A stretch of DNA of 64,000 nucleotides, taken from positions 744,001-808,000 of the forward strand of contig JAPVLO010000233.1 in NCBI GenBank assembly GCA_027257055.1, read 5' to 3'. Source of the stretch: Cephalopachus bancanus (lineage: Eukaryota; Chordata; Mammalia; Primates; Tarsiidae). The notes beneath the pieces were generated by a model. It was not told the DNA's origin, did not search any database, and saw nothing but the letters and a program-made list of their open reading frames with translations. The stretch's first letter is position 1, and every line of letters begins with the position of its first letter. The position numbers and the translations under genes were made by a program. This document shows positions 10,230 through 21,959 of the stretch, piece after piece.

Positions 10230-11415
10230 TAAATGCAAAAAATATATATGTGTGTGTGTGTAGTGGTTTATACTTGTAGGCATGAAAATATGTTTTAAAA
10301 CCACAATAATTAAGATAACATGGCAGTCCAAATAACCAGAAAGATGAGTAAAACAGAATAGAAAGTCCAGAAACAGAAGTATTAGTAAGAACTCAAAACA
10401 TGGTAAAGTTGAAATACCAAATCATCAGGAAAGTCAACTTTAGGGACAGGGAATGATTTTCAAAGTCTGGCTGTGCAGACAGGAAAAAAATTGGTAGATT
10501 ATAACAAAAAGGATTAGTAGATTTGATCATACACATTAAAAGAAAATGTATGGCAACAAAAACACTACTGACAATATTAAAAGACAAACAACAAAAGGGG
10601 AAACATATCACAACATGCATGATAGGTACAAAGTTAAGAGTCTTAAATTATAAAGGTTAACAATACAGTTGGTAGTACTATTTTTTTGTTTGTTTGTTTT
10701 TGTTTTTTTTGTTTTTTTTGAGTTGGAGTCTCACTCTGTCGCCCAGACTGGAGTGCAGTGGCCGCTCCCGGCCACCGCAGCCTCGACCCGCTGGGTCCGG
10801 CGATCCTTCCACCTCAGCCTTCCAAGTAGCTGGAATTACAGGCATGTGCTACCATGCCCGGCTGATTTTTTGATTTATTGTAGAGATGAGGTCTTGCTGC
10901 CCAGGTGGGTCTCAAACCCGCCACTCACCTCAGCCTCCCAAAGGCGAGGGATTACAGGCTGAGCCACTGAGCCCGGCAATTTTTTTTTTTTTTTTTTGAG
11001 TTGTAATCTCTCTCACTCTGTCACCAAGGCTGGAGTGCAGTGGCACACTCACGGCTACCACAGCCTCAACCTGCTGGGCTCAGGCTATCCTTCTGTCTCA
11101 GCCTTACAAGTAGCTGGAACTACAGGTGCGCACCACCATGCCTGGCTAATTTTTTTTTTTTTTTTAGGTGGAGTCTCACTCTGTCACACTAGTACTATTC
11201 CTAGAAATTAGTAGATGTCCAATATATATGTATTTAATTCATAAATAAACTCCAACAAAAAAGTAAGCTAAAGCCATGAGCAAGTAATTCATCAGAGATG
11301 AATAATAACAACTAAAAATATGAAAAATGTTCAGCCTTAATAATTATCAAATTAATACATATAAAACAATGAGTTTTCACTGATTGGATTAGCAAAGAGA
11401 TAGGTATGTATTTAC
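10230..11415 (+). mobile_element. Ancient L1 (L1M-type) ORF2 remnant, split by Alus
   Basis: Before the Alu cluster, ACAGAATAGAAAGTCCAGAAA and TTAAAAGACAAACAACAAAAG match L1 ORF2 landmarks. After it, 11230-11410 continues in register (ATGAAAAATGTTCAGCCTTA, then AAACAATGAGTTTTCACTGA), which corresponds to the block before KTTMRYHLTP in ORF2. This order shows the Alus landed inside an existing L1. Confidence 0.65.
10683..11189 (-). mobile_element. Stacked Alu composite
   Basis: Read on the minus strand: the last ~20 bases of a right monomer plus A-tail (about 11189-11150), a right monomer plus A-run (about 11150-10981), then a full dimer with tail (about 10978-10683). One 10-base repeat, TAGTACTATT (10673-10682 and 11190-11199), brackets the whole composite. 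This suggests later copies were added into the A-tail of a first, 5'-truncated Alu. Confidence 0.9.
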
Positions 11416-12349
11416 TGATTTGTATTTATTGTATTATGTATTGTATTTTATATATATATATATAAATATATATGCATTTATTGATATGGAAAGATTTTCA
11501 TGGACACCTTTCCCCTTTCCCTTGGCCAAGGCATAGTCATCTGTTTAAAAAGTCATCCTTTTCCCAAATTGTTCCTTGGTTATATTCTCTTATGATATCT
11601 TGTACTCATCCTTCTTCTTCCTCACCCTGATTTTAAATAATGACATCTGTGTCTATTTGATAATATACCAGTTTGGTATCCTCTGAAGCAGGGTATGAAG
11701 AGAGCTTGGGTACAGGAGGTTTATTTGGGAGGTGATCCAAAGAACCAGGAGTGAAAGAGTGGAGGACGAGACAGGGACAGAGAAAAGCACATGAAGAATG
11801 ACTGTGGAGCAGCTACATCTGTGGGTACCAGGCTGACTCCCACTGAGGACATGAGGCTCCATGCAGACATGCCGGCGACTGTCCTATGAAGGATGGGGGC
11901 CGGGACGTTTATCTATCTGCTCCACACACCAGCTTCCATCTCCGCTGGCTGAGGCTTGCTTCTGGAATAGGATTGTGTTTAAACAAAGTGAGTTTCTGAG
12001 ATGTCAGAAAAAAGTGAAGTGGAAACATGCAGACATTCCTTGGTGCGCGCTTGAGATACAAAGGAGTTGTGGTCACACACTAGCCACTGAGAACAGGTGA
12101 GGCAGGAATAAGGCAGAGACAGAGAGCAGTGGCCACTGATGCCTTTCAGCGATCCTCACACAAAGTAGGGGCTCGAGATACATCTTTTAAGTGAAAATCA
12201 GCTTATAGAATATTATATTTTACATAATCCTGTTTTTTAATTAAAAAAAAGAATGTGTGTGCCAGCACAGGCAATACATACCAGTGTATAGCACATATGG
12301 CATTGGAGAAGTTAAAAAGAGAGAATGAAATCATCCCACTATCTTTCCA
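11416..12349. other. Unassigned stretch with AT-rich patch
   Basis: A (TA)n patch lies at about 11452-11473. The region 11660-12100 has non-repetitive composition, but I recognise no gene or repeat family in it. A weak L2-like tail lies near 12140-12180. Confidence 0.5.
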
Positions 12350-12800
12350 TCATACCACAGAGTAGCAGGGAGGCATTAGAGAGAGGTTGGATGCAGGGAG
12401 ACCAGTTACGAGGTAACGTGTCGCTGAGGACGACCTGAGATTGGGATGCAGACAAAACGGATGCAGAGAACTAGATAGATAAAAAAGAGATTTTACGATG
12501 AAAATAAACAGAACAAAATGGCAGGCTTGGGTGTCCCCGGGAGGAAGCGACACTGTGTGAACAGGAGAGGTCAAAGGTGACTCCAGGGTTTCCAGCTCAA
12601 GAGATAGATGACACTATTAAGTTAAGTAATGTAGGAGACCAAAGTTTGGAAGCATACGTGAAGTTCAGTTTGGGGTGTGTCCACTTTGAGGCACCTGAGA
12701 GACAGGAGGTGGAAATGGCCAGGAACTACTCCTATGGGATTTGGAGCTCAGGAGAGAACCAGTACTGTAGATTATGCTGGCGTCATCAAGTATGGTATCT
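12350..12800 (-). mobile_element. LINE L2 fragment
   Basis: Reverse-strand L2: GGGAGACCAGTTACGAGGTA, then GGTCAAAGGTGACTCCAGGG (L2 GTCAAGGATGACTCCAGG-type block), then CCACTTTGAGGCACCTGAGA. The order matches that in the larger antisense L2 at 28-30 kb. Confidence 0.68.
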
Positions 12801-12998
12801 CGATGATAAATGAAACCAAAGAAAATACAAGATTGCCCCAAAACAGAACATTTGGAATAGGGAACAAGGTGAGGGCAAACCCAGCAACAGCTACATTTAA
12901 ATTTCTCTTTTCAGGAAAGAGAAAGAGTAGCAACTAAAATGAGAGAGAACTAAAGACAATAATATCATGCAAGTAAAGTTTGAGCACCCTTATTGATG

Positions 12999-13325
12999 TC
13001 AGGGGACACCCCCCCACCTGCCCTGGCAGTGTCCCGCTACTGCCAATCCCTTTCTTGTGGTATTAAGATAAATGTTCAGAGTCCACTTATGAGTGAGTAC
13101 ATGTAGTACTCAGATCTTTGTTTCTGTGATAAACCACTGAGTATTACAGAATCTAATCCAAGGTGTGGCAAAGTCCATAATTTTGTTTTTCTTTATGGTT
13201 GCGTAATACTCCATTGTGTATATGTACCACATTTCCTTTATCCAGTCCGCTTTCGATGGGCAGCACGGTTGGTTCCATGTCTTTGCGACTCTGAATAATG
13301 CTGCTAAAGACAATGCTAGCTTGGA
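12999..13325 (-). mobile_element. L1 3'-end fragment
   Basis: Minus strand reads the end of ORF2 (WNQPCCPSKADWIKEMWYIY region, about 13200-13300) and the start of the 3' UTR with its C-rich reverse (GACACCCCCCCACCTGCC). 5'-truncated about 13325; A-tail absent. Same family as the copy at 68-548. Confidence 0.88.
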
Positions 13326-13347
13326 ATTCAGGGAAGAAGAGATTTTT

Positions 13348-13634
13348 TTTTTTTTTGAGTTGGAGTCTCACTCTGTCACCCAGACTGGATGGAGTGCAGT
13401 GGCCGCTCCCGGCCACCACAGCCTTGACCTGCTGGGCTCCGGTGATCCTTCCGCCTCAGCTTTCCAAGTAGCCGGAATTACAGGCATGCGCTACCATGCC
13501 CAGCTGATTTTTTGATTTATTATAGAGATGAGGTCTCGTTGCCCAGGCGGGTCTCAAACCCGCGGGCTCAGGCAATCCACCCACCTCAGCCTCCCAAAGG
13601 TGCGGGATTACAGGTTGAGCCACCGGGCCCGGCC
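13348..13634 (-). mobile_element. Alu, lineage-specific
   Basis: Reverse-strand complete dimer. Target duplication GGAAGAAGAGATTTTT is perfect over 16 bases at 13332-13347 and 13635-13650. The right monomer has a GGAT duplication in CAGACTGGATGGAGTG. Confidence 0.97.
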
Positions 13635-13754
13635 GGAAGAAGAGATTTTTGAGGATATTGTCAAGAAACCAAAGAATAAAGTACTGTGTAGATTCACTGG
13701 GCGCTGGGGTACCCTGCTCTTTGAAGTAGAGCCATCCAAAAGAATATTCCACTG

Positions 13755-13860
13755 AACTGTAAGCTGTGTGAAGGTAGGAACCGTGTCTATCTTACCCACT
13801 GTGGGATGGCACAGTGCTTGCCCTGAGAGGGTACTCAGTAAGTGTTGAGTGAATGGAGAA
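13755..13860 (+). mobile_element. L2 3'-end fragment
   Basis: GTAAGCTGTGTGAAGGTAGG, then GGCACAGTGCTTGCCC, then GTACTCAGTAAGTGTTGAGT follow the L2 3' terminal consensus order. Confidence 0.65.
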
Positions 13861-15929
13861 ATTAATTTGAGCTGGCCTGTCATGATGCCAGAGCTTAAAC
13901 CAAAAATACATGTCAGTTGATTGAAATAAAAATTTCCTTGGTGCCTGCATTTAGTAATAGTAGTGAAGGGAAACCACGTCCCAGTGTTTGAAATGGTCTT
14001 TCTAATAATGTCTCCTAGTCTTGTTTTCTTCATCCTCTTTTACTATTTTATTTACGTTCAGAAGAAAGATGTTCTTCCACTCAAATGACTATGGCTCAAA
14101 GCACCCAGGTAGAATAAGCACATATTGTTAAGAAAGAACAATTGCTTGATTCTTTAAATTTCAAGGGGGATGGGTGTACAATAAAAATATAAATAACTTA
14201 ACACAGAAAGAATTAACCCTGTAGATATTCCAAAATCAGTCGTCCTCCTAATGAGTATGTTGTCTTTTCTAAGCAGATGTGGAACCTCCATCAGTTAAGT
14301 GTATTTTTTTTAAACCTTCTGTTTTACCACAAGTGATTTGAATATCCTGCAGTTTAATGACAATCTTCTCTAAGCTTAGTTCAATTTTGCAAAATTCCAT
14401 CAAATAATATGTGAGGCATGGATTTGATATTTCAGAGACAGACAGCTCATACTGCCTAAGTCAAATATTAAGTAAATTTAGATGTTTTAAAAATTTGGTT
14501 TACATAGGAATTTATGCTAACCATATGAAACCATCCTTAATATAGTCATTAACTTTTCTATTTACATAAAGGTCAGAGTAAACAGCTTTCAAAAAGGTAC
14601 CAATAATTTTTTCATCACTTTCCCAGTATTTATATGTGGATAAACACATCTACATTTTGAAGAATTAAATAGAGTAATGAAAGGAAGAAAAATTTCATTC
14701 CAAAGAGGAACTATATGACCACAAAGATTGGGTTGGCTGTGACAAAAAGAATCCGTTTTGCACACTTGCCATTTTCTCCAAGTCCATTCTCTATCTTGAG
14801 GCGTGCCCCTGTTTGGGAAGTAGAGTCAACCAGATTTCTGAAAAGTCCAACACAGGTGCTCGCCTCCTACAATTCAAGTTCACAACAACACCAGTTGCTG
14901 TTTGCTCTGGGTTAGATAAGCAGGAGGAATACTTTTAGAATATGAAACTTTATAGTTAATGTGAAAGTCCTAAAAAAGTCATGGAAGGGAAGGAGGCTGT
15001 GTGTTTTCCAAAATAAGCTTTGAGTGTGAAGGATTGTTTTTTGCCTTCTCCATCTTCCAAAATTTCAATCTGAGGACAATTGCAGCTCACCCCACTGAGA
15101 AGCTTGGCAGTTCAGTTGGTAGCAAGATTCTAGTTGGCCCAGTGCAGCACAGAATGATGTGCTAAGCTGTTGAAAATAAGCTGAAGAATAGTATGGCCCA
15201 TTTTTTCCCCTTCCATCAACATAAAGGGGAGGTCTTTGAAAAGAATAAAAAGGACACAGTAAGAATGTGCATCTTTTAAAGAAAAAAAAAAAGAATGGAA
15301 GGGCAAAGTAGCCTTTCAGCTTAGCTCTAGCAAATCTCTCAACCATTTCCTAGTACCTGTCAGTCTCCTCTTCTTGGGGAAACCACACAGTTAGGCATAA
15401 ACTAATTAAACACTTTAGTGATTTGTACCATTTCTTTGGAAATAGTGTTGCTTTCGGTATGAAATTGCTCTTCCGCTTTGCTATGGGGGAAAAAAAATCT
15501 TTGTATACTTTTCCTATTCTCTCTGCTTTTGCCACAATGCTGTTTAAACTTGGGTTATGGCCCTTCTTTCGAATGTTTGGTGATGACGTTATTCAAGGGA
15601 CATCCTACTAAAATGAAATTACATTCAACTTGAATTCTAAATTCATTCTCTGCTTGTTTCCTAAGCAGTGGGGGCCATGCACTTTTATCTTCAAACAGTA
15701 ATTCAGTTCCCGACATCAAACACTAGGAGCAAACCAGCATATACTCAGACTCCCATCTACTTAGCAGCCTGAGAAATGTCATTCCAAGCTATATATGATC
15801 CAGTTTCAACCCTCAAAATATTACTCTAAGCTCACCTCCCATAGCAAGTGAAAATGTTCATGTGATGTTAGCTCCCAATTTTATAATTTACAGGCTAGAT
15901 TCTTGACCTTTCAAAAGAAAACCTTCTTC
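13861..15929. other. Long unassigned stretch
   Basis: Two kilobases with no repeat I recognise and no convincing coding frame. It is the longest repeat-free block in the first third of the window, so any conserved non-coding element here would stand out in a cross-species alignment. Confidence 0.5.
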
Positions 15930-16080
15930 ACCCATTGAATGAACACATGCTAAAATCAATAAGTATTTATCAAATGATTATCTTTGTACAAGGCAATGTA
16001 TTAAGACAAGCGTATTAAGATACTAAGACACAGTTTCTGTCTTCTTTAGGAATCTAAAATCTATACTGGAAGAGAAGACA
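15930..16080 (-). mobile_element. Possible L2 3'-end fragment
   Basis: AATAAGTATTTATCAAATGA then ACAAGGCAATGTATTAAGAC resembles reversed L2 3' sequence (ATTTATTGAGCACCTACTATG-type). Weak. Confidence 0.35.
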
Positions 16081-16839
16081 GAAAAGTGTGAGCATAGAAA
16101 CAACAATCCAAGACTTCAATGACCCTTCACAAGATGCAAATGACAGTTCAAAGTAAGTGTGAAAGAGCCACCTTAAGTCAGTCCGTGATTCATTTCCAAA
16201 TGAACTGCAGAGACAGTAGGAGCCATGAGTTGAAAGCAAGAGATGAAGACTTCATTTGGGGACGGGCAGGAAAATATTAATGGAAAAGACTAACCGGAAA
16301 CTGGACGGCAAGGAGTGAATAGAATTTATATCAGCAGAGAAACATGAAGAGAATATTCTGGAAAGGGCAAAGGTAGAAGTGGAAGTGTGGCGGTCAGAAA
16401 GAACTTCAGGCCATTCCAGCTGCTCCACTTCCACTCTTACTATCTGCCTACCTCTTTACGTCAGCGATGAAGAAAACAGTATATCTTTACCTGGCAAATG
16501 ATTCCGTTTTTTTTTTGGTTATAACCAGACATAGCAGAACTAAAATAAATGGCTCCAAAATAGCAAGGTGCATAAAATAACAAAACCACTGGCTGCCACT
16601 AAGGTTGCCTTAATTATAGCTACTAGTTGCTCAGTATAAGAAATAGGCGTATTTAGAGCAGAGAAAGCAGTCCTAAATTCAGAATGACTTGGTAAATGTT
16701 GCCTGTCATATTTGTTCACAAGCACTCTTCCTATCGCCACCCCCGTGACATGGCACAACTGCCTGTCACCAAGAACAGGTGAGGCATGGGGTGGGAGAAA
16801 GCCAACCATTCCTACATTCAAGATGCTTCTAGAAGTTTT
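16081..16839. other. Unassigned non-coding stretch
   Basis: Nothing recognised. It holds most of a 151-codon reverse-strand open frame (16540-16995) that has no family features and runs into a transposon-like block. Confidence 0.5.
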
Positions 16840-16925
16840 ATGTACATACAAACCAGCAGAGGGCCTTGTTAAGATGCAGATTCTTATCTTTTGATAGGTC
16901 TGGGGTGGGGACTGAGATAAATAAC
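16840..16925. mobile_element. Possible MER5A-type (hAT-Charlie) fragment
   Basis: CTTGTTAAGATGCAGATTCT then GGTCTGGGGTGGGGACTGAGA is the MER5A core phrase order. Short. Confidence 0.5.
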
Positions 16926-16954
16926 ATGGGAATAAAGTGGGAAAGACCCACTGG

Positions 16955-17045
16955 AATGTAAGTTCCAAGAGGAGAGGGTTCTCTGTTTTGTTCATTGATG
17001 TACTCTAAGCACCTAGAACAGTGACTGAAGCACTCGATCATTATG
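16955..17045 (+). mobile_element. L2 3'-end fragment
   Basis: GTAAGTTCCAAGAGGAGAGG, GTTTTGTTCATTGATGTACT, AGCACCTAGAACAGTGACTG: L2 terminal order. Confidence 0.6.
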
Positions 17046-17679
17046 TGTGCAAATCCCCACACTAAGAGGGTGAGGACCCAAGCTCTTACACTGAGGGGTC
17101 AGTCTTGCAGGGACACTGCTGACTCTCTAAGACTGAGAAAGGTCTGAAGCAGGGGAAGAGTGGCCAGGTGGCCAGAGGTGCATACTGGACCATTTTTAGT
17201 CACTGCCTTCCCTGTGGGGCACAGCTCGTCTTAGGCGCCAGCTTACACTTGCCCCGCACTAATGTGCATTAAGACTGACGTGACATAGACTTTGGCCCAT
17301 GCCTTAGTTTCCTGCAATTTTTCCTGTCCAGCAGCTGTGACGCTCCTTGGGTTGCTCACGCCTGCAGGCTTACGTCTCCCCCCTCACCAAATCTGCATCC
17401 AGATTCTGCTTTCTCCAAAACCCTGAGTGGTTTGGCTTAAGATCTGAATTCCATATTACCCTAGTTGTTGAGCTTCTAAGCTTTGGCAAAGTTGAAAGAA
17501 TTAAGCACTGACTTGGCACCTAGCTCCAAATTACACTGTTACCCTGTGTACTCCTAAAGATCTTGAATCTTGGACCCACAGAAATATCACAGGGTTTTTG
17601 AGCAATTGCATGAGTATCAGTAAGGTCTACACATGACATCATTATAACCAGAGAGGTGAAGCTTTTCTTCACACCCAAT
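17046..17679. other. Unassigned non-coding stretch
   Basis: No repeat or gene recognised. Confidence 0.5.
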
Positions 17680-18196
17680 TAAATTGTCTCTGTGTATTTT
17701 ATGTTCATTTTCTTTGCCCAGTTTTGTATTAGGCTGCTTCTATATCTCATTGTGTATGGTTTTAAAATCTATTCTGGATACTAATTATCAATTATATCCG
17801 GTACAAAATATCATCTCCCAACATTTCATTTTGAATGGACATCCCTAATGTTAACATAGTCAGACTTATCAATTGTAATTGTGTTTTCTGTGTCCTGTCT
17901 GAGGAATCCTCCCATGTTATGAGATTTTAAAGATACTTTTTATTATGCATTTGTTGTTCCCACTTAGTTTTTAATGCATCTGGAATTTATTTTTGTATGT
18001 GATATAAGGTTTAAAAATACATACATATGTGTGTGTGTACACATATACACATTTTTTTCATATAGAAAGCCAAATGTCCCAGTATCGTTACTGAATATAA
18101 ATAATTTCCCTTACTTGATCTGCAATGCCAATATCAAGTACCATATATTAGTTTCTTCTACATATGCACAAGTATGTTCTGTGCTAATTTGTTTGG

Positions 18197-18199
<3 letters not shown>

Positions 18200-18233
<34 letters not shown>
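18200..18233. repeat. (CA)n microsatellite
   Basis: About 17 AC units inside the ancient L1. Confidence 0.97.
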
Positions 18234-18236
<3 letters not shown>

Positions 18237-18471
18237 TGTATTTTTTAACATCCTATCACATATTCTGACTAAATTAGCACGCTAAATATATTTTGATATA
18301 TTACAGAACAAGCTTCGCCAGATAGATCTTTTAAACATGTCCCAGGTATTTCTTTTTGGTGCTTGCCATATAAATTTTAGGATCAGCTTATAAAATTCCA
18401 TACTCACAAGCCCACACAAAATCTATTTGGAGTTTTACTGGAGTTTTATTAAGATTTAAAGTCCATTTGGG

Positions 18472-18762
18472 GGCTGGGCTCGGTGGCTCAGCCTGTAATC
18501 CTAGCACCATGGGAAGCTGAGGCGAGTGGACTGCCTGAGCCCACAGGTTCGAGACCAGCCTGGGCAACTTGGGAAGCCCTCATCCCTGCAATAAATAAAA
18601 AAATTAGCCAGGTGTGGTAGTGCGCACCTGAGTTCTGGCTACCTGGAAGGTTGAGGTAAAAGGATCACTGGAGCCCAGCAAGTCAACACTGCGGTGGCCA
18701 TGAACGTGCCACTGCGTTCCAGCCTGGGCGATGGAGTAAGACTCTGACTTAAAAAAAAACAA
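18472..18762 (+). mobile_element. Alu, lineage-specific
   Basis: Dimer with head GGCTGGGCTCGGTGGCTCAG but an intermediate B-box region (CCACAGGTTCGAGACCAGCC). Flanks CCATTTGGGG and CCAATTTGGGG look like a target duplication. Confidence 0.95.
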
Positions 18763-18772
18763 AACCAATTTG

Positions 18773-18915
18773 GGGCTGGGTGCATTAGCTCATGCCTTTA
18801 ATACCAGCACTTTGGGACGCTGGGGCAGGAGGATCGTTTGAGGTCAGGAGTTTGAGACCAGCCTGGGCAACACAGCATGACCCCATCTCTATTATCAAAA
18901 AAAGAAAAATAAATC
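18773..18915 (+). mobile_element. Alu left monomer only
   Basis: GGCTGGGTGCATTAGCTCAT through GACCCCATCTCTATTATC then an A-rich end, with no right monomer. It is either a free left monomer or an Alu that lost its right half. It sits directly against the preceding Alu. Confidence 0.85.
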
Positions 18916-19130
18916 AATTTGATAAAACAGACTTTGATATTCAATCTTTCCATTTAAGAATATAGCAGGTCTCTCTTTTTACTTGTATCTTAGTTTATGA
19001 TCTTTAGTAATATTGTATAATTTCTCTATAAGGACTCGAATATCTTTTGGATATATTTCTAGGTGCCTTTTGGCTATTATTACTCTGAATGAGATCTTTA
19101 CTTTCCCCCATTACTTAATGGTGTTTGTTG

Positions 19131-19839
19131 TTGCAGCCAGAGGCTTTAGACATCTGTGGTCATTTCTTGCCTGGCTGTCGAGGTGCACAACTTTAGGCTT
19201 AGCTGTGGGCAACAGGTCAATAGTTGCTTTTTCTTTTCTTTACTTTTTCAGCGTCTTCAGAGAAGTGCATGAATCGGGGTGTCTTCTGAGATCTGCCTGA
19301 TTGACTTCTAGGCAGGATCTTGTATTACTCACTTTTGAGCCCATGGTTTTCCTCTGGGGAGGCTGGGGAGGGAGGTTAGAGAGGTAAGGGACATCGGTCA
19401 TTTTTAGGAGACCCATTACACCCAGATTTCATATGGTTAGCCTCGTTTCCAGAGTAGAAAATTAAAGAGATGAAGCATCCTTCCCTAGGTGAGTAAGGGG
19501 CGCTCACTCAGAACCAAGCCTCTCTGACCTGGAGGCCAACGCTCTAACCTGTTCCTGCACATTTCCTTCTGAATACTGCCTTTCTAATAAGAAATCGAGC
19601 CCAGGCCTCAACAGTGTGAATGTAGGATTCTACCCATGAGACCACCAGGGTGGTACCACTGTTAATCCAGAAGCCCAGATGAATATCCAGGGAATCATAT
19701 ATTTCACCTTCAGTCAACAGCACCAAGTCCCATGGAAACTGCCTTCTGAGTAGCTCTCAAATCCGTTCTGTCTCTCGTCATCATCTCTGGCTCTGCTGGC
19801 CCCCACGGCCTCCACCTCCACCTCTGCCCATCATTTCAC
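19131..19839. other. Unassigned stretch with a possible MIR
   Basis: About 19435-19552 (TTTCCAGAGTAGAAAATTAA... CCTCTCTGACCTGGAGGCCA) resembles a sense MIR core and 3' part. The rest is unrecognised. Confidence 0.45.
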
Positions 19840-20190
19840 AGCAGGATGATCCTTTTTGTCGTAATGATCTGAGCTTATCCCCCTTGCTTAAACACCTACA
19901 GTGCCTCCCACTGTGATGGACACAACTCATCGCCTTTCCCTGACCCACGAGGCCTTTCGACCTTCTTCCTGCCCCATTCTCTAACCTCATCTCCTTCAGC
20001 GACTCTGGCTCTTCATTCTCTCTGCCCGGATCCTTGTGACCTTAGGGTCATTGTCTCTGCTGTCCTCCCTGCCCAGAGCGATCCTTTACCAGGTCTGCGC
20101 GTGGCTGTCAGGTCACAGTTGCAAGGCCCTTTTTCCAGGGAGGGCTTCTTCTACCATCTCACCTAAAGAAAGAGGCTGGTCCCCTCCCTG
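19840..20190 (+). mobile_element. LINE L2 fragment
   Basis: L2 order: CTTAAACACCTACAGTGCCT, ACGAGGCCTTTCGACCTTC, CTCTAACCTCATCTCCTTCA, then GGGAGGGCTTCTTCTACCAT. Old and non-coding. Confidence 0.7.
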
Positions 20191-20386
20191 CCCATCCAAA
20201 TCACTCACCAGGACATCATCTGGTGTATGTCTTCAAGTAATTTACCACAATCTTTGTTCGTTGTTTTTTGGTTTTTTTCTCTACAGAAAAGAAAATCTAC
20301 CTGAAATATAGTTTTTGGCTTTTTTTCTTGCCTTTTTTCCTCCGTAGCTTCACAGAATGTTTGGCTATAGAGAAGAATTTTTTGCC

Positions 20387-20665
20387 AGACTTGGTGGCTC
20401 AGCCTGTAATTCCAGCGCTTTGGGAGGCTGAGCCTGAGCCCGCGGGTTCGAGACCCGCCCGGGCAACTTGGCGAGACCTCATCTCTGCAATAAATCAAAA
20501 ATTAGCTGGGTGTGGTGGCATGCTCATATAGTTCCAGCTACTTGGAAGGCTGAGGCAGAAGGATCGCTGGAGCCCAGCAGGTCGAGGCTGCGGTGGCCGG
20601 GAGCGGCCACTGCACTTCAGTCTGGGCGACAGAGTGAGACTCCAACTCAAAAAAAAAAAAAAAAA
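20387..20665 (+). mobile_element. Alu, lineage-specific
   Basis: Dimer with a deletion of the GGTGAGTGGATTGC segment just before the B box; perfect GCGGG-TTCGAGA-CCCGC at 20442-20458. A-tail about 20649-20665. Confidence 0.95.
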
Positions 20666-20669
20666 GAAT

Positions 20670-21465
20670 TAAAAAAAAATTTATTTTTAACTGTGAAAAA
20701 TATACATAACATAAGATTTACCATCTTAATCTTTTTTTTTCTTTTGGAGTTGTAATCTCTCTCTCTCTGTCACCCAGGCTTGGAGTACGGTGGCACACTC
20801 ACAGACACCACAGCCTTGACCTCCTGGGCTCAGGAGATCCTTATGCTTCAGCCTCCCAAGTAGCAGGAACTACAGGAGCATGCCAACACACTCAGCTAAT
20901 TTTTTTTTAATTGTAGAGACAAGGTCTCACCAAGTTTCCCAGGCTGGTCTTAAACCCCTGGACTCTTCTCGCCTCTGCCTCCCAATGTGCTGGGATGATA
21001 GGCGTGAGCCACCACACCTGGCCCATCTTACCCATGAAGTGTACAGCTCAGTGGCATTAAGACATTCACATAGGTGCGCCAGCATCACCACCATCCTTTT
21101 CCAGAACTTTTTGCATCTTTCTAAACTGAAACTCTGTACCCATTAGACAACAGTCCTCCTGCACCTCTGACCTCCCAGTCCCTGGCAAGCATCACTGTAT
21201 TTTTCATCTCTATGAATCTGACTTCTCCAGGCACTTTCTGAGAGTGACATCCTACAGTTTTGGTCTTTCGTAGCAGGCTGATTTCATTTAGCATAATATC
21301 CTCAAGGTCCATCAGATTATAGCAGGTGTCAGAAGGTCTTTCCTTTTTTAAGGCTGAATGATATTCCATTGCATGTATATACCACACTGTGTTTATCCAT
21401 TTACCTGGTGGTGGACATTTAGGTTGTTTCCACCTGTGAATAATGCTATCGTGTTAATTTTCAAA
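20670..21465 (-). mobile_element. Ancient L1 3' end, split by an Alu
   Basis: AAAATATACATAACATAAGA (20697) starts the reversed 3' UTR; it resumes at 21027 with CAGCTCAGTGGCATTAAGAC, AGCATCACCACCATCC, and later TTAAGGCTGAATGATATTCC and TTGTTTCCACCTGTGAATAA. This is the familiar reversed tail of an old mammalian L1. Confidence 0.75.
20735..21026 (-). mobile_element. Alu (older)
   Basis: Reverse-strand dimer nested in the ancient L1. Flanking CCATCTTA at both ends looks like the target duplication. Confidence 0.94.
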
Positions 21466-21642
21466 ATGTGTTTACTGTCTGTCTCTCTTCACTTGATTAC
21501 AAGCTTCAAAAAGTACAGACTGCTTACATAGAACAGTGTCTGGCTTCTAGCAGGAGCAGTATGAGACAAGTGCACTGTTATGAGCTAAGTGTAATATCAT
21601 ATACTGAGTAATCATAAGTGGTGAATGTAAAAAAATGTGTGG

Positions 21643-21928
21643 GTCAGGCACAGTGGCTCACACCTTGATCCTAGCACTTTGGGAGGCCTAGGGAGGAGGA
21701 TCACTGAAGCCCAGGAGTTCGAGACTACCCTAGGTAACAGTAAGAATTTAAGTGTACCACTTGGTGGTATCAAAAAATTAGCTGGGTGTGATAGTGCTCA
21801 CCGGAAGTCCCGGTGACTCGGAGGGCTGAGGCAGAAGGATTGTCTGAGCCCAGGAGGTAAAGGCGTGGTGAGCCGTGATCATGTCACTGTACTCAAGCCT
21901 GGGTGACAGAGTGAGATCCCAACTCAAA
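21643..21928 (+). mobile_element. Alu (old, AluJ-like)
   Basis: Diverged dimer: GGTCAGGCACAGTGGCTCAC head, right monomer starting TTAGCTGGGTGTGATAGTGC, short A-tail. The left monomer carries an unusual AAGAATTTAAGTGTACCACT stretch replacing the usual ending. Confidence 0.9.
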
Positions 21929-21959
21929 AAATGCACAAACATGTCTCACGGGTCAGTAG

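Larger units (their letters stand above)
17680..19130 (-). mobile_element. Ancient L1 (L1M-type), ORF2 region, interrupted by two Alus
   Basis: Reverse-strand L1 ORF2 landmarks: GGATACTAATTATCAATTAT (17778), TTAATGCATCTGGAATTTAT (17972), TTGGAGTTTTACTGGAGTTT (18429), resuming after the Alus with ACTTTGATATTCAATCTTTC (18930) and TTTCTAGGTGCCTTTTGGCT (19057). Heavily eroded. Confidence 0.65.

Noticed and set aside
13608..14033. 141-codon minus-strand frame
   Set aside because: Begins in an Alu and continues through L2-like and unassigned sequence; no domain.
16540..16995. 151-codon open frame on the minus strand, one of the longest outside L1 and Alu
   Set aside because: No recognisable domain or splice context, and it overlaps a MER5A-like and an L2-like fragment. 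Frames this long occur by chance in 64 kb.
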